Of a stretch of 64,000 nucleotides of DNA, positions 37,017-46,046 are shown piece by piece. Numbering within the stretch: position 1 is the stretch's first letter; each line of letters begins with the position of its first letter. The stretch spans positions 1 through 64,000 of the forward strand of contig NZ_AUML01000025.1 in NCBI RefSeq assembly GCF_000430665.1, read 5' to 3'. The DNA comes from Aquimarina muelleri DSM 19832 (GTDB lineage Bacteria > Bacteroidota > Bacteroidia > Flavobacteriales > Flavobacteriaceae). Under the pieces are notes generated by a model that saw nothing but the letters and a program-made list of their open reading frames with translations, was not told the origin of the DNA and did not search any database. Both the position numbers and the translations under genes were made by a program.

Positions 37017-38309
37017 ATGCCAGATCATTTAGAAGAAATACAATTACGTAGTGAAGAGGTACAAGAAATCTTAACCAGAGTTCCGCATTGGATGATACGA
37101 TGGGGAAATCTTTTAATGCTGGTTTTAATTCTATTATTATTATTTCTTTCGTGGCTGGTTAAGTACCCTGATGTAATCCCTGCAGAGGCCATTATAACTA
37201 CCAGAATACCTCCTCAAAAAGAATATGCCAAAGTAAATGGAAAAATAGAATCTTTATTGGTACAAGACAATCAGATCGTACCAGAACACACCCCTCTGGC
37301 TATATTAGAAAGTAGTGCTAATTATAAAGATGTCTTTTTATTAAAATCGATTGTAGATACTATTAGGATTAGTAACAAATCCTTTTCTTTTCCTATGGAT
37401 AAATTACCCGTATTATTTTTGGGGGATATCGAAACCAGCTTTGCTATATTCGAAAACAGCTATTCTGAATATATTTTAAACAAAGAACTACAACCCTACT
37501 CTAACGACGCTATTGCGAACCAAATATCCTTATCAGAACTATACAGAAGACTAGAAAGTCTTAAAGCTCAAAAAAGATTAGGAAAAACAGAGCTGGAGTT
37601 TAAACGAAAAGAATTGCAGCGACAAAAAAACTTGTTCGAAAAAGGAGTGATCTCTGCACAACAATATGAAGGTAAAGAACTAGACTACCTGCAAGCAAAA
37701 CGTAATTATGAAAATAATGATGTACAGCTATCCCAGATTAATGAAAGTATTAGTAATGCAAATAGAACATCCAAAGGCACAGAGATCAATAAAAGAAAAG
37801 AAGAAATTAATTTGTTTAAAAAAGTACTACAATCTTTTGGGCAATTAAAAAAGAGTATCAAAGACTGGGAATTACAATATGTGCTTACTGCAGATATCGA
37901 AGGACGAGTTTCTTATCTTAATTTTTGGACCGAAAATCAAACCGTATCTGCCGGTGATTTAGTTTTTATCATCATCCCGTCAGAAGACTCTTCGTATTTA
38001 GCAAAACTTAGAGCACCTTCTCAAAATTCTGGAAAAATTAAAGTAGGACAAACTGCTAATATTCGTCTCGAAAATTTTCCAGATAGTGAGTTTGGTACCC
38101 TTAAAGGAAAAGTAAAGTACATATCGCTTTTACCCGATAAAGATGGTATGTATCTAATTGATGTTGCTTTACCCGATAAACTAATCACTACCTACAATAA
38201 AGAAATTCCTTTTAAACAAGAAATGAGAGGTGTAGTAGAAATTATAACCGAAGATCTGCGACTTATAGAGCGTTTTTTCTACCAGTTTAGAACAATAATG
38301 GATAAGTAA
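37017..38309 (+). CDS. HlyD-family membrane fusion protein
   Basis: A 430-residue periplasmic adaptor. One membrane segment near the N-terminus (about 28-50) is followed by a lipoyl-like beta segment (PAEAIITTRIPPQKEYAKVNG). A long coiled-coil hairpin lies at about 170-260 (RRLESLKAQKRLGKTELEFK), and a beta-barrel domain (about 290-400) closes the protein. It would link the C39 exporter in the inner membrane to an outer-membrane channel, which is not encoded here. It lies 235 bp behind the exporter, with a repeat between, so a separate promoter is possible. Confidence 0.92.
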   Translation: MPDHLEEIQLRSEEVQEILTRVPHWMIRWGNLLMLVLILLLLFLSWLVKYPDVIPAEAIITTRIPPQKEYAKVNGKIESLLVQDNQIVPEHTPLAILESSANYKDVFLLKSIVDTIRISNKSFSFPMDKLPVLFLGDIETSFAIFENSYSEYILNKELQPYSNDAIANQISLSELYRRLESLKAQKRLGKTELEFKRKELQRQKNLFEKGVISAQQYEGKELDYLQAKRNYENNDVQLSQINESISNANRTSKGTEINKRKEEINLFKKVLQSFGQLKKSIKDWELQYVLTADIEGRVSYLNFWTENQTVSAGDLVFIIIPSEDSSYLAKLRAPSQNSGKIKVGQTANIRLENFPDSEFGTLKGKVKYISLLPDKDGMYLIDVALPDKLITTYNKEIPFKQEMRGVVEIITEDLRLIERFFYQFRTIMDK

Positions 38310-38337
38310 AACTATATACTACTATAAATATAGTTTT
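38308..38337 (+). terminator. Hairpin directly after HlyD
   Basis: AAAACTATA (38308-38316) pairs with TATAGTTTT (38329-38337) over 9 bp, starting inside the stop codon. The right arm ends in T. It is AT-rich and only a modest terminator. Confidence 0.5.
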
Positions 38338-38350
38338 AAGCTTTAACCTG

Positions 38351-38543
38351 CTTTATGTAGTAGAACTTCGTAATGAAGCTTGAAAGCACCATAAATATAG
38401 TCGTTTTTTTTGATTTTAGTATAGCATCGCTATGATTAAAATCAATAACCTCGGAGCAAGCTCACGAGGTATATTTTCAAAAATATATTTTGTTTTCGAA
38501 GCAAGCCTCGCAGAATTAAACTCCACAATGTAGATTAAAAAAC
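38351..38543. repeat. Dispersed repeat family 1, longest copy
   Basis: Several hairpins follow each other: CTTCGTAATGAAG (38367-38379), TATAGCATCGCTATG-like core (38420-38434, with outer arms TGATTTTA/TAAAATCA), and CCTCG (38449-38453) with CGAGG (38465-38469). The part 38440-38543 is about 80 percent identical by eye with 51296-51400 and ends GAATTAAACTCCACAATG. The part before aligns with the reverse complement of the element at 26294. No coding frame fits; the frames here are shadows. The stretch 38544-38678 shows nothing further. Confidence 0.72.
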
Positions 38544-38678
38544 GAAGTAAAGCGTCTGTATTTGCAGCTGCTGCAAGATGTAATAGATTTTCTAATGCAT
38601 AAAATGGGTTTAATTGATAATAAAAAAATTACGTAGCAAAGGTTTACTCGGCAAGTAATTGTTGATAAAAATAAAAAA

Positions 38679-38713
38679 ACACCTTTAGATTGCCTGATAT
38701 GATCTAAAGGTGT
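38679..38713 (-). terminator. Intrinsic terminator of the hydroxylase gene
   Basis: A 12-bp perfect stem (ACACCTTTAGAT at 38679-38690 with its complement at 38702-38713, 11-nt loop) lies 38 bp past the stop codon. On the minus strand it is followed by T7. Confidence 0.87.
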
Positions 38714-38750
38714 TATAAATAAAGGGTTTAAGAGATGGTCAAAAAATAAG

Positions 38751-39887
38751 TCAGGTATTTTCTTTTTGTTGGTTTTCATTAAAAAGTTTTCCGTAATGCT
38801 CTTCCATAATCAAATATGGATCATCTGTATGAGTTACATCTCTTATATTAATGAGACTAGTTTTACTCATCATTCTTAACATTTGTCTTCTTTCACATTT
38901 AATAATTTTACCGTCTACTTTTTTAATACCCGCATCAAAAGCACTTCTTCCATGCGCACATATATGATTGTTTACAAAAATTAAATCTCCAGAATCAGGA
39001 ATAAAGCTATTATAAATTAATTTTTTAGCATCATTCCAAAAATCAGTTAGATTCTTAAATGCCTCTGGAGTTTGATTTGCTTGGTCATTATAAATTTGCT
39101 CTGCAGCATCAAAACGAATAAAAGGAAATTTTTCATTTCCATAAAGAACAGATGTAATAATCTCATCTGTAGTTTCATTTATATTAAAGTTTGCGTCTTT
39201 AGGGCATTTATATATGGGATTAAACATTTTTTTCATAACTTCATTAACCTCTCCATGAGATCGAACAGAGTATAATGAAGAAGGTACATTTTCTTCATTA
39301 CGTAAATATAATAAGCTTATAAAATCTGCTTGATTAAATAAAAATGCATCTTCTGTATGAACAAATAAATCTGTTTTAGAGCCTGCACCAGTTTGTGTTT
39401 GTTCCATTTTTTTATCTGGTATAATTGCATGCATAAGTCCTCCTCCTTTTCTTTGTGCATAATATTGAACAGGTTTCGAAGGGACTGCTCCATGTAACAA
39501 GGATGCTATAAAACCATATTTATTTAACTTGTTATAATCCGCTTCTTGCCAAGAGGGAGGGGTTGGTCCCAAAGCTTCTTGATCTACATCAATTAAACCT
39601 CTAAATACAATCGCACCATATTGACTTCTGGAAAAATCAGTTCCAAAATTGCTTAAAATTTTGGCTATGCGCTCTGGAAGTAATTGAAAAGCATATAAAT
39701 GAAGTTTTGAAATATATTTGGGATCCTCATAACTACCATATGCTTGAGAAAGAATATCACTAATATTTGTAATAGTATTTCTTTCTTTTGGGGTGACTTC
39801 AATAATAAGAGGAGCCATTGGGGGGCAGAAATCAGAGCCCGATAATGACTCTTTTAGCACTTCAACTAATTGAAAAGACTCTGTCAT
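38751..39887 (-). CDS. Clavaminate-synthase-like Fe(II)/2-oxoglutarate hydroxylase
   Basis: A 378-residue TauD/TfdA-superfamily enzyme. The iron ligands are H177 and E179 in VHTEDAF and H312 in CAHGRSAFD. A Glu in the second ligand position, rather than Asp, is the form seen in the amino-acid hydroxylases AsnO and VioC. An Arg-rich tail (CERRQMLRMM) supplies the 2-oxoglutarate contact. These enzymes hydroxylate the beta carbon of a free or carrier-bound amino acid. It is divergent from the siderophore operon and shares its control region with two copies of the putative iron operator. A role in making or tailoring the siderophore is inferred; the substrate is unknown. Confidence 0.85.
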   Translation of the reverse strand: MTESFQLVEVLKESLSGSDFCPPMAPLIIEVTPKERNTITNISDILSQAYGSYEDPKYISKLHLYAFQLLPERIAKILSNFGTDFSRSQYGAIVFRGLIDVDQEALGPTPPSWQEADYNKLNKYGFIASLLHGAVPSKPVQYYAQRKGGGLMHAIIPDKKMEQTQTGAGSKTDLFVHTEDAFLFNQADFISLLYLRNEENVPSSLYSVRSHGEVNEVMKKMFNPIYKCPKDANFNINETTDEIITSVLYGNEKFPFIRFDAAEQIYNDQANQTPEAFKNLTDFWNDAKKLIYNSFIPDSGDLIFVNNHICAHGRSAFDAGIKKVDGKIIKCERRQMLRMMSKTSLINIRDVTHTDDPYLIMEEHYGKLFNENQQKENT

Positions 39888-39949
39888 AATTTTAGGTTTT
39901 AATTGTGATCTTTTTTTTAAAATTCTTTAGGAATTCATTTTATAATTAC

Positions 39950-40024
39950 TAGATTTGTTATTCTTAATTAATCTAAATAAAAATAATATAGAAACACAAA
40001 TTTACATTATTTAGATTAAATAAA
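39950..40024. promoter_or_regulatory. Divergent promoters with two copies of the putative iron operator
   Basis: On the plus strand TAGATTTG (39950-39957) is a -7 box for the siderophore operon; on the minus strand TAAATTTG (40004-39997) is one for the hydroxylase. One operator copy lies at 39963-39980 (minus orientation, TTATTTAGATTAATTAAG). The other lies at 40007-40024 (TTATTTAGATTAAATAAA), which contains the palindrome TTATTTA-GAT-TAAATAA. One copy sits on the expected start of the plus transcript, and the other lies upstream of the minus -7 box, so a repressor bound there could shut both promoters. Confidence 0.7.
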
Positions 40025-40046
40025 AATAATAATTTTAAAAAATAAG

Positions 40047-40691
40047 ATGAAAAATATTCATAAATCATCTAATAGCAGATTGTTACACAATAAAGTATCT
40101 GATATTACAATAACAGACATTATTAGAAATCGAAGAAGTGTATATGCAGATGAATTTACTGGCGAAAATATTTCTGATGAGATTATAGAAGAAATTCTAA
40201 CAAATGCTACATGGGCTCCTACACATAAATTAACAGAGCCTTGGAGGTTTATTGTTTTTAAAGGAGAGTATTTAAAGGAGTATGGACTTTATTTATCCGA
40301 GTATTACAAAGAGTATTATAAAAATAAGTTACTTCCTGATGATTTTTTATTAAAACATAATTTCCTTAAAGAATATCCGCTAAAAGCAGCATGTATGATA
40401 GGGATTGTTTTTGTTAAAAACTCAAAGTCAAAATTACCTGAGTGGGAAGAATTGGCGGCAGTATCTTCTGCCGTACAAAACATGGCACTAACATGCACCT
40501 CTTATAATTTAGGTTCTTATTGGAGTACGCCAGATGGCGCCATTGATTTTGTAAGCAAATTTGGTCTAAAAGAAAACGAACAATCTTTAGGCCTTTTTTA
40601 TATAGGATGCTACGATCATCTTAACTATAAATCTAAAAAGAAAAGAAGCCCTTTAGCTAATAAAGTTTCTTGGCTAACACACAAAAAATAA
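40047..40691 (+). CDS. Nitroreductase-family flavoprotein
   Basis: A 214-residue protein of the FMN-binding nitroreductase fold. The N-terminal IIRNRRSVYADEF holds the phosphate-binding Arg residues; NATWAPTHKLTEPWRF and SAVQNMALTCTSYNLGSYW are the other family motifs. Members reduce nitro groups, quinones or enones, or oxidise rings in natural-product pathways. It is the first gene of the siderophore operon, right behind the operator. What it does to the siderophore is unknown; reducing ferric siderophore or oxidising a pathway intermediate are both possible. Confidence 0.87.
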   Translation: MKNIHKSSNSRLLHNKVSDITITDIIRNRRSVYADEFTGENISDEIIEEILTNATWAPTHKLTEPWRFIVFKGEYLKEYGLYLSEYYKEYYKNKLLPDDFLLKHNFLKEYPLKAACMIGIVFVKNSKSKLPEWEELAAVSSAVQNMALTCTSYNLGSYWSTPDGAIDFVSKFGLKENEQSLGLFYIGCYDHLNYKSKKKRSPLANKVSWLTHKK

Positions 40692-40716
40692 AAAATTAAC
40701 TTAAAATCTAATTACA

Positions 40717-42249
40717 ATGAATAACCAAGTTTTATTAGAAGCTCCTGATATAGATTCTTTGCAAGAGTTGTTTGATGGGGACTTTTACAAGGATATTTTT
40801 CATGAAAATTCTGAAGAAGAATATTCTAAAGCTATCCAAATTGCCAGAGAATGTATTTCTCGTTTTTTAAAAAATAACAAAACACCTTTTAGTGGTATAA
40901 AGCCTGCAGATTTATTGTCCGTTTTTAAGACAATTGATTTTAACACTCCATTAGAAAATTATAAAAGTCTCTTTGAAGAGATAGAAACATTGTATGTCAA
41001 CCATGCAACAGCCTTTCATCTGCCTAATTATATAGCACATTTAAATTGCCCCGTAGTTATACCTGCACTTGCAGCAGAGGTATTGATTAGTGCCATTAAC
41101 TCTTCTCAAGACACATACGACCAAAGTGCTGGAGGAACTTTTATGGAACGTAAACTAATCGATTGGACGGCTAACCAAATTGGATTTGACTCTAATTGTG
41201 ATGGTATTTTTAATGCAGGAGGATCTCAAAGCAACCTAATGGGACTATTATTAGCTAGAGATTATTACTCTTTGGAGCATTTAAAACATAATATAAAAAT
41301 AGATGGTAATCCTCCTGAATCTTCTAGATTTAGAATTTTTGTTTCAGAAAAATCACATTTTAGTAACCTCAAAAATGCTTCTCTGATGGGATTAGGAGAA
41401 CAGGCTGTGATAAAAGTAAAAACAGATTCTCAGTTTAGAATGAACCTAAAAAGTTTAGAAAGAGCCATCACTAATGAGATAGAATTAGGAAACATACCTA
41501 TTGCAATAATAGGAACAGCAGGAACAACTGATTTTGGAAATTTAGATCCTTTAAATGATTTAGGGAAAATTGCTAACCATTATAATTTATGGTACCATAT
41601 TGATGCTGCATATGGATGTGGATTATTATTAACGGATACGTATAGACATCTATTAAATGGAATTGAATTAGCAGATTCTGTTACTGTAGATTACCATAAA
41701 TCTTTTTTTCAGCCTATTAGTAGTAGTGCCTTTATTGTCAGAAACAAATATCATCTCAATATAATTAAACACCATGCTGATTATCTTAATCCTAATGATC
41801 AGGATTATGATGAACTTCCTGCACAGATCAATAAATCTATTACCCAAAGTACTCGTCGGTTTGATGCCTTAAAACTATGGTGTACACTACGATTATTAGG
41901 TAAAGAAAAACTAGGCCAATATACAGAAGTAATTATTGATACCGCAAAAAAAACAGCTCTGTTTTTGGATACTCAGGATGATTTTGAACTCTTAAATCAT
42001 TCTGATTTAGGAGCATTAGTTTTTCGATACTTACCAAAAAATGAGCAAAACTATGATTCTTGTGCTATGAATCAGTATATCAAGAAAACTTTATTTTTTA
42101 CAGGAGAAGTTCTTATAGCAAGTACCAAAGTTGAGGATAAATTTTTTCTAAAATTTACCATTCTCAATCCCCTTACAACAATCAATCACACAAAAAACAT
42201 ATTAAAAAAGATAAAAAATCATGGACAAGAGTATTTACAATCCATCTGA
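40717..42249 (+). CDS. PLP-dependent decarboxylase (lysine/diaminobutyrate type)
   Basis: A 510-residue group II decarboxylase. The PLP lysine is K328 in VDYHKSFFQP, and the PLP-stacking His segment lies earlier (VSEKSHFSNLKNASLMG). The segment YHIDAAYGCG holds the conserved aspartate. Homologues in siderophore clusters (DesA, RhbB types) make cadaverine from lysine or 1,3-diaminopropane from diaminobutyrate. No diaminobutyrate aminotransferase lies in the cluster, which favours lysine and cadaverine. It overlaps the next gene by 29 bp, so they are translationally coupled. Confidence 0.9.
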   Translation: MNNQVLLEAPDIDSLQELFDGDFYKDIFHENSEEEYSKAIQIARECISRFLKNNKTPFSGIKPADLLSVFKTIDFNTPLENYKSLFEEIETLYVNHATAFHLPNYIAHLNCPVVIPALAAEVLISAINSSQDTYDQSAGGTFMERKLIDWTANQIGFDSNCDGIFNAGGSQSNLMGLLLARDYYSLEHLKHNIKIDGNPPESSRFRIFVSEKSHFSNLKNASLMGLGEQAVIKVKTDSQFRMNLKSLERAITNEIELGNIPIAIIGTAGTTDFGNLDPLNDLGKIANHYNLWYHIDAAYGCGLLLTDTYRHLLNGIELADSVTVDYHKSFFQPISSSAFIVRNKYHLNIIKHHADYLNPNDQDYDELPAQINKSITQSTRRFDALKLWCTLRLLGKEKLGQYTEVIIDTAKKTALFLDTQDDFELLNHSDLGALVFRYLPKNEQNYDSCAMNQYIKKTLFFTGEVLIASTKVEDKFFLKFTILNPLTTINHTKNILKKIKNHGQEYLQSI

Positions 42250-44680
42250 AATATATAAGGAAGCCGAAGAAATTAATTTTACAGCATTACTTAATAGCTA
42301 TTGTAGAGAATTTACTAATTGGAGTAAATATCAAGGTATTCCAAAATATGATAATACCCTTAAAGAATATATTGAATCTACAGGGCTCCTCCTCTATTTA
42401 AAAATTGATTTTTCTGATATAGACTATGAGGTTTATGTCCCAATTAAATATTTTTCTGAAACAGGAATACATTCTTTTTATTTCCCTGTGGTTGAAAGAA
42501 ACCTAAAAGAAAATATCATTAAAAGAATAGAGTATTCTCGTTTCTTAGAATTGACTTCTCTTTATGCAAAATCTGAGTTTCCTGATATTGACAAAACATT
42601 TACTCAACAATTAATGAAGAATAGTATACATAACTTAGATACATTTCTTTCTTATTTCCAAGAGTCAAAATCAACTGCTAATAGTGCTTATTTGTCATTT
42701 ATAGACGCAGAACAATCTCTGATATTAGGTCACAATGCACACCCTCTGGCAAAAACACGAGAAGGTTTTTCTGACAAAGACTTATTAAAATATTCCCCAG
42801 AAACAAAAGGAAGATTCAAGCTACATTATTTTCTAATTCATCCTGATAATATAGATGAAAAAAATGCAGATGGGGAATTACCATCTCAATTCTTAAAAAA
42901 AGAGATACTTGCCAGCGAAAATGATTATGCAAAAAAAATGCTAAAAAACAATCCTAGTTGGAAAATAGTTCCATCTCATCCATGGGAAGCAAAATATCTA
43001 TTAAATCAACCAGACGTAATAGAAATGCAAAAAACAGGATTATTATATAGTATTGGCGAATCAGGTGCGCAATACACAGCAACATCTTCTGTAAGAACAG
43101 TTTATAATGAAGAAAGTGACTGGATGTACAAGTTTTCTTTGCATGTTAAAATTACAAACTCCTACAGAATAAACTATGCTCATGAATTATATAGAGGCTA
43201 TGAAGGTAGTTGTCTTCTAAAAACAGAATGGGGAAAAGGAATAAAAAGAGACTTTCCGGAAATGAATTTTATAACCGATCCTGCATATATAACAGTTTCA
43301 CATAAAGGGAAAATAATTGATGGTTTTAATACAAGTATTCGTAAAAATGTTTTTAAACAAAATCTAGCTAAGAAAAATGTATCCTTATTAGCAGGAATAT
43401 GTCAGAATAGTATACTAGGAAAATCATCACGAATAAAAACTATTATTGAAAAGGCTTCTGAAATACATGGAACATCTTTAGAGGAAACTGCCAAAAATTG
43501 GTATAAAAAATATTTTGACATTGGTATAAGACCACTAATCGGAATTTTTAATACTTATGGGTTTGGAAGTGAGTATCATCAACAAAATGTAATATTAGAA
43601 TTAGCAGAAGATTTTTTTCCATCTGCAATTTATTTCAGAGATAATCAAGCTTTTTTCTTTAGAGAAGAAAAGAAAGAAGAACTCTTAAAAATATTTCCTG
43701 ATTTAGGAAAAAAAGGAAAAGCATTTATCCCACAATCAAGGATGCGAAGGTATTGGGATTATTATGTGATATCGAATAACCTTTTTGGAGTAATAAACGC
43801 ACTAGGAAAAAATGGCTTAGCAAATGAATTAGAGTTAATAAAAATTACTTACGATTGCTTTAAATCTATCGAAAAATTAGATACAACAGGGTATATAAAT
43901 CATTTTTTAACTAGTCCAAGGCTAGGTATAAAAGGAAATTTATTAACTAATCTTAATAAAATGGATGAAGCTACCGCTTCCAGAGAAAATCCAGCCATTT
44001 ATCGTTCCTACTATAATCCATTAAATACATTTTTTTATTCAAAAACCTTATTATCACCTAAATCGAAAGATATAATCTATAGTCGTTATTTTCCAAAAGA
44101 AGATGTTACAATTAGTATACGTCATTTGGATCTTGATCGCGATCTAGAAATGTTACATGAATGGTTTCATCGAGATCATGCCAAAAAAATATGGCAAATG
44201 GATTGGTCTATCCGAGAGTTAGAAGCTTACTACAGAACAATGATTGCTGGCAATGCACTAAGTAGCTATATAGGAGAAGCAAATGGGATACCTACTTGTA
44301 ACTTTGAGGTATACTGGGCGATAAGAGATATGGTTGGGGATTACTACGATGTATTACCAACAGACTATGGAACTCACCAGTTTATCGCTCCTACAGATCC
44401 TAAGAAAAAATATGTATCCCCCTTTACACAGTGTATGATTGATTATGTCTTTGCACAACCAGAGGTTGGAAAAATGATTGGAGAAGGAGCCGTAAATTCT
44501 TTAGCTTCAATGATGAATAAAGCGCATGTAGGTTTTAAAATTGAAAAAGTTATTGAAATGCCACATAAAAAAGCAAACCTCAACTTTTGTTATAGAGAAT
44601 GGTATTGGGCTAAATTTCCACAAAATAAAGACATACTCATACACCCGATTGCAGAAGAATCAACACAAAATATATTATAA
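42221..44680 (+). CDS. NIS siderophore synthetase fused to a GNAT acyltransferase
   Basis: An 819-residue fusion. Residues 1 to about 600 are an IucA/IucC-type NIS synthetase with GHNAHPLAKTREGF, PSHPWEAKYLL, SVRTVYN and FGSEYHQQNV. Residues about 625-810 are a GNAT N-acyltransferase of the IucB/RhbD type (RHLDLDRDLEMLHEWFHRDH ... DYGTHQF). The first half would condense a carboxylic acid, probably citrate, with an amine using ATP; the second half would acylate an N-hydroxylated diamine. Fusing both steps is seen in other siderophore systems such as BibC-like proteins. It overlaps the decarboxylase gene and is followed 1 bp later by the N-hydroxylase. Confidence 0.9.
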   Translation: MDKSIYNPSEIYKEAEEINFTALLNSYCREFTNWSKYQGIPKYDNTLKEYIESTGLLLYLKIDFSDIDYEVYVPIKYFSETGIHSFYFPVVERNLKENIIKRIEYSRFLELTSLYAKSEFPDIDKTFTQQLMKNSIHNLDTFLSYFQESKSTANSAYLSFIDAEQSLILGHNAHPLAKTREGFSDKDLLKYSPETKGRFKLHYFLIHPDNIDEKNADGELPSQFLKKEILASENDYAKKMLKNNPSWKIVPSHPWEAKYLLNQPDVIEMQKTGLLYSIGESGAQYTATSSVRTVYNEESDWMYKFSLHVKITNSYRINYAHELYRGYEGSCLLKTEWGKGIKRDFPEMNFITDPAYITVSHKGKIIDGFNTSIRKNVFKQNLAKKNVSLLAGICQNSILGKSSRIKTIIEKASEIHGTSLEETAKNWYKKYFDIGIRPLIGIFNTYGFGSEYHQQNVILELAEDFFPSAIYFRDNQAFFFREEKKEELLKIFPDLGKKGKAFIPQSRMRRYWDYYVISNNLFGVINALGKNGLANELELIKITYDCFKSIEKLDTTGYINHFLTSPRLGIKGNLLTNLNKMDEATASRENPAIYRSYYNPLNTFFYSKTLLSPKSKDIIYSRYFPKEDVTISIRHLDLDRDLEMLHEWFHRDHAKKIWQMDWSIRELEAYYRTMIAGNALSSYIGEANGIPTCNFEVYWAIRDMVGDYYDVLPTDYGTHQFIAPTDPKKKYVSPFTQCMIDYVFAQPEVGKMIGEGAVNSLASMMNKAHVGFKIEKVIEMPHKKANLNFCYREWYWAKFPQNKDILIHPIAEESTQNIL

Positions 44681-44681
44681 T

Positions 44682-46010
44682 ATGAAAAATAATAAAATAC
44701 ATTCCGTAATAGGAATAGGAATAGGCCCTTTTAATCTAGGACTAGCCGCATTATTAAGCCCCATAGAAGATGTCTCTGCCGTTTTTTTTGATCAAGTAGA
44801 TGAGTTTGACTGGCACCCTGGATTAATGTTAGATTATGTAACGCTTCAAACTCCATTTTTATGTGACTGTGTATCCATGGCTGATCCTACTAACCCTTAT
44901 AGCTTCCTTAATTTCTTGAAACAATCAGGAAGGTTGTATAAATTTTTTATCAGAGAAAATTTCTATATTCTTAGAAAAGAATACAATCTTTATTGTAAAT
45001 GGGTATCCAAACAACTTCCTAGTTGCAAATTCTCTCATAGAGTATCCTCTTTACAATACAATGACGGTATATATGAAGTAACTGTCGAGGATATAAAAGG
45101 CAATAAAACAGATGTATACTATGCAAAAAAATTAGTGTTAGGCACTGGAACTAAGCCTTCTCTTCCTGATTTTATTAGCAATGAGATGAAAGACTATGTA
45201 TTTCATACATCCAACTATCTATCTAAAAAAGAAGAACTTCTAAATAGTAAATCGGTAACCATTATTGGATCTGGACAAAGTTCTGCCGAGGTTTTTTATG
45301 ATCTTTTGCAAGAAAAAAGAGAAGATCTTAGGATAGAATGGTATACAAGACCCGATAGATTATTTCCTATGGAATATTCTAAACTAACTTTAGAACTGAC
45401 CTCTCCTGATTTTGTAGACTACTTTTTTAATATGCCATCAGAAAAGAGAAAAAAAATGTTATCAAATCAATTTGCTCAGTTTAAAGGCATTAATTATGAC
45501 CTTATCAATGAGATATATGACACCTTATATAGAATGAGTGTTGGAGATAAAAAAATTAATGTAAAAATTCAACCCAATAGTGAATTAAATTATATAGAAA
45601 AAAAGGACAAAAGAAATTATAAATTACAGTTTACTCATGTAGAACAGAACAAAAAATTTGAGAGTACAAGCGAATTTGTTGTATTAGGAACTGGGTATAA
45701 ATATGTAGAGCCTAATTTTCTTCAAGGAATCAAAGAAAGAATTTCTCGTAAAAATAATGGGCAGTTTGATGTAAAAAGAAACTACAGTATAGGAACTGAT
45801 GCTAATGATATTTTTGTGCAAAATGCAGAAATACATACACACAGCCTTATATCTACAGATTTAGGTATGGGAGCATATCGTAACTCATATATTATTAATC
45901 AAATTACTGGTAGAGAGGTCTATAAAGTAGAAAAGCGCATTGCCTTTCAAGATTTTGGTGTAGAAAATTCAGAAAAACAAACCGAAAAACCTTTGGGAGT
46001 GCTAGCATAA
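44682..46010 (+). CDS. Lysine/diamine N-hydroxylase (IucD/SidA family)
   Basis: A 442-residue flavin N-monooxygenase. The start chosen is ATG at 44682, directly after the previous stop; a longer reading from 44541 would overlap the preceding gene heavily. The FAD motif is GIGIGPFNLGLAALL, the NADPH motif is IIGSGQSSAEVF, and the C-terminal family motif is LGTGYKY. The substrate segment LQTPFLCDCVSMADPTNPYS is typical. It hydroxylates the terminal amine of cadaverine, lysine or a related diamine, making the hydroxamate precursor. It sits between the two NIS genes. Confidence 0.92.
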   Translation: MKNNKIHSVIGIGIGPFNLGLAALLSPIEDVSAVFFDQVDEFDWHPGLMLDYVTLQTPFLCDCVSMADPTNPYSFLNFLKQSGRLYKFFIRENFYILRKEYNLYCKWVSKQLPSCKFSHRVSSLQYNDGIYEVTVEDIKGNKTDVYYAKKLVLGTGTKPSLPDFISNEMKDYVFHTSNYLSKKEELLNSKSVTIIGSGQSSAEVFYDLLQEKREDLRIEWYTRPDRLFPMEYSKLTLELTSPDFVDYFFNMPSEKRKKMLSNQFAQFKGINYDLINEIYDTLYRMSVGDKKINVKIQPNSELNYIEKKDKRNYKLQFTHVEQNKKFESTSEFVVLGTGYKYVEPNFLQGIKERISRKNNGQFDVKRNYSIGTDANDIFVQNAEIHTHSLISTDLGMGAYRNSYIINQITGREVYKVEKRIAFQDFGVENSEKQTEKPLGVLA

Positions 46011-46046
46011 AAAAAACTTAATTACTCATTAAAGCTCATAATAAAA

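Noticed and set aside
38516..38779. 87-residue frame on the minus strand
   Set aside because: It lies over a repeat, a terminator and the end of the hydroxylase gene; its composition is not protein-like.
44541..44681. Longer start for the N-hydroxylase frame
   Set aside because: It would overlap the NIS-GNAT gene by 140 bp. The FAD motif begins right after the ATG at 44682, which lies 1 bp past the previous stop.
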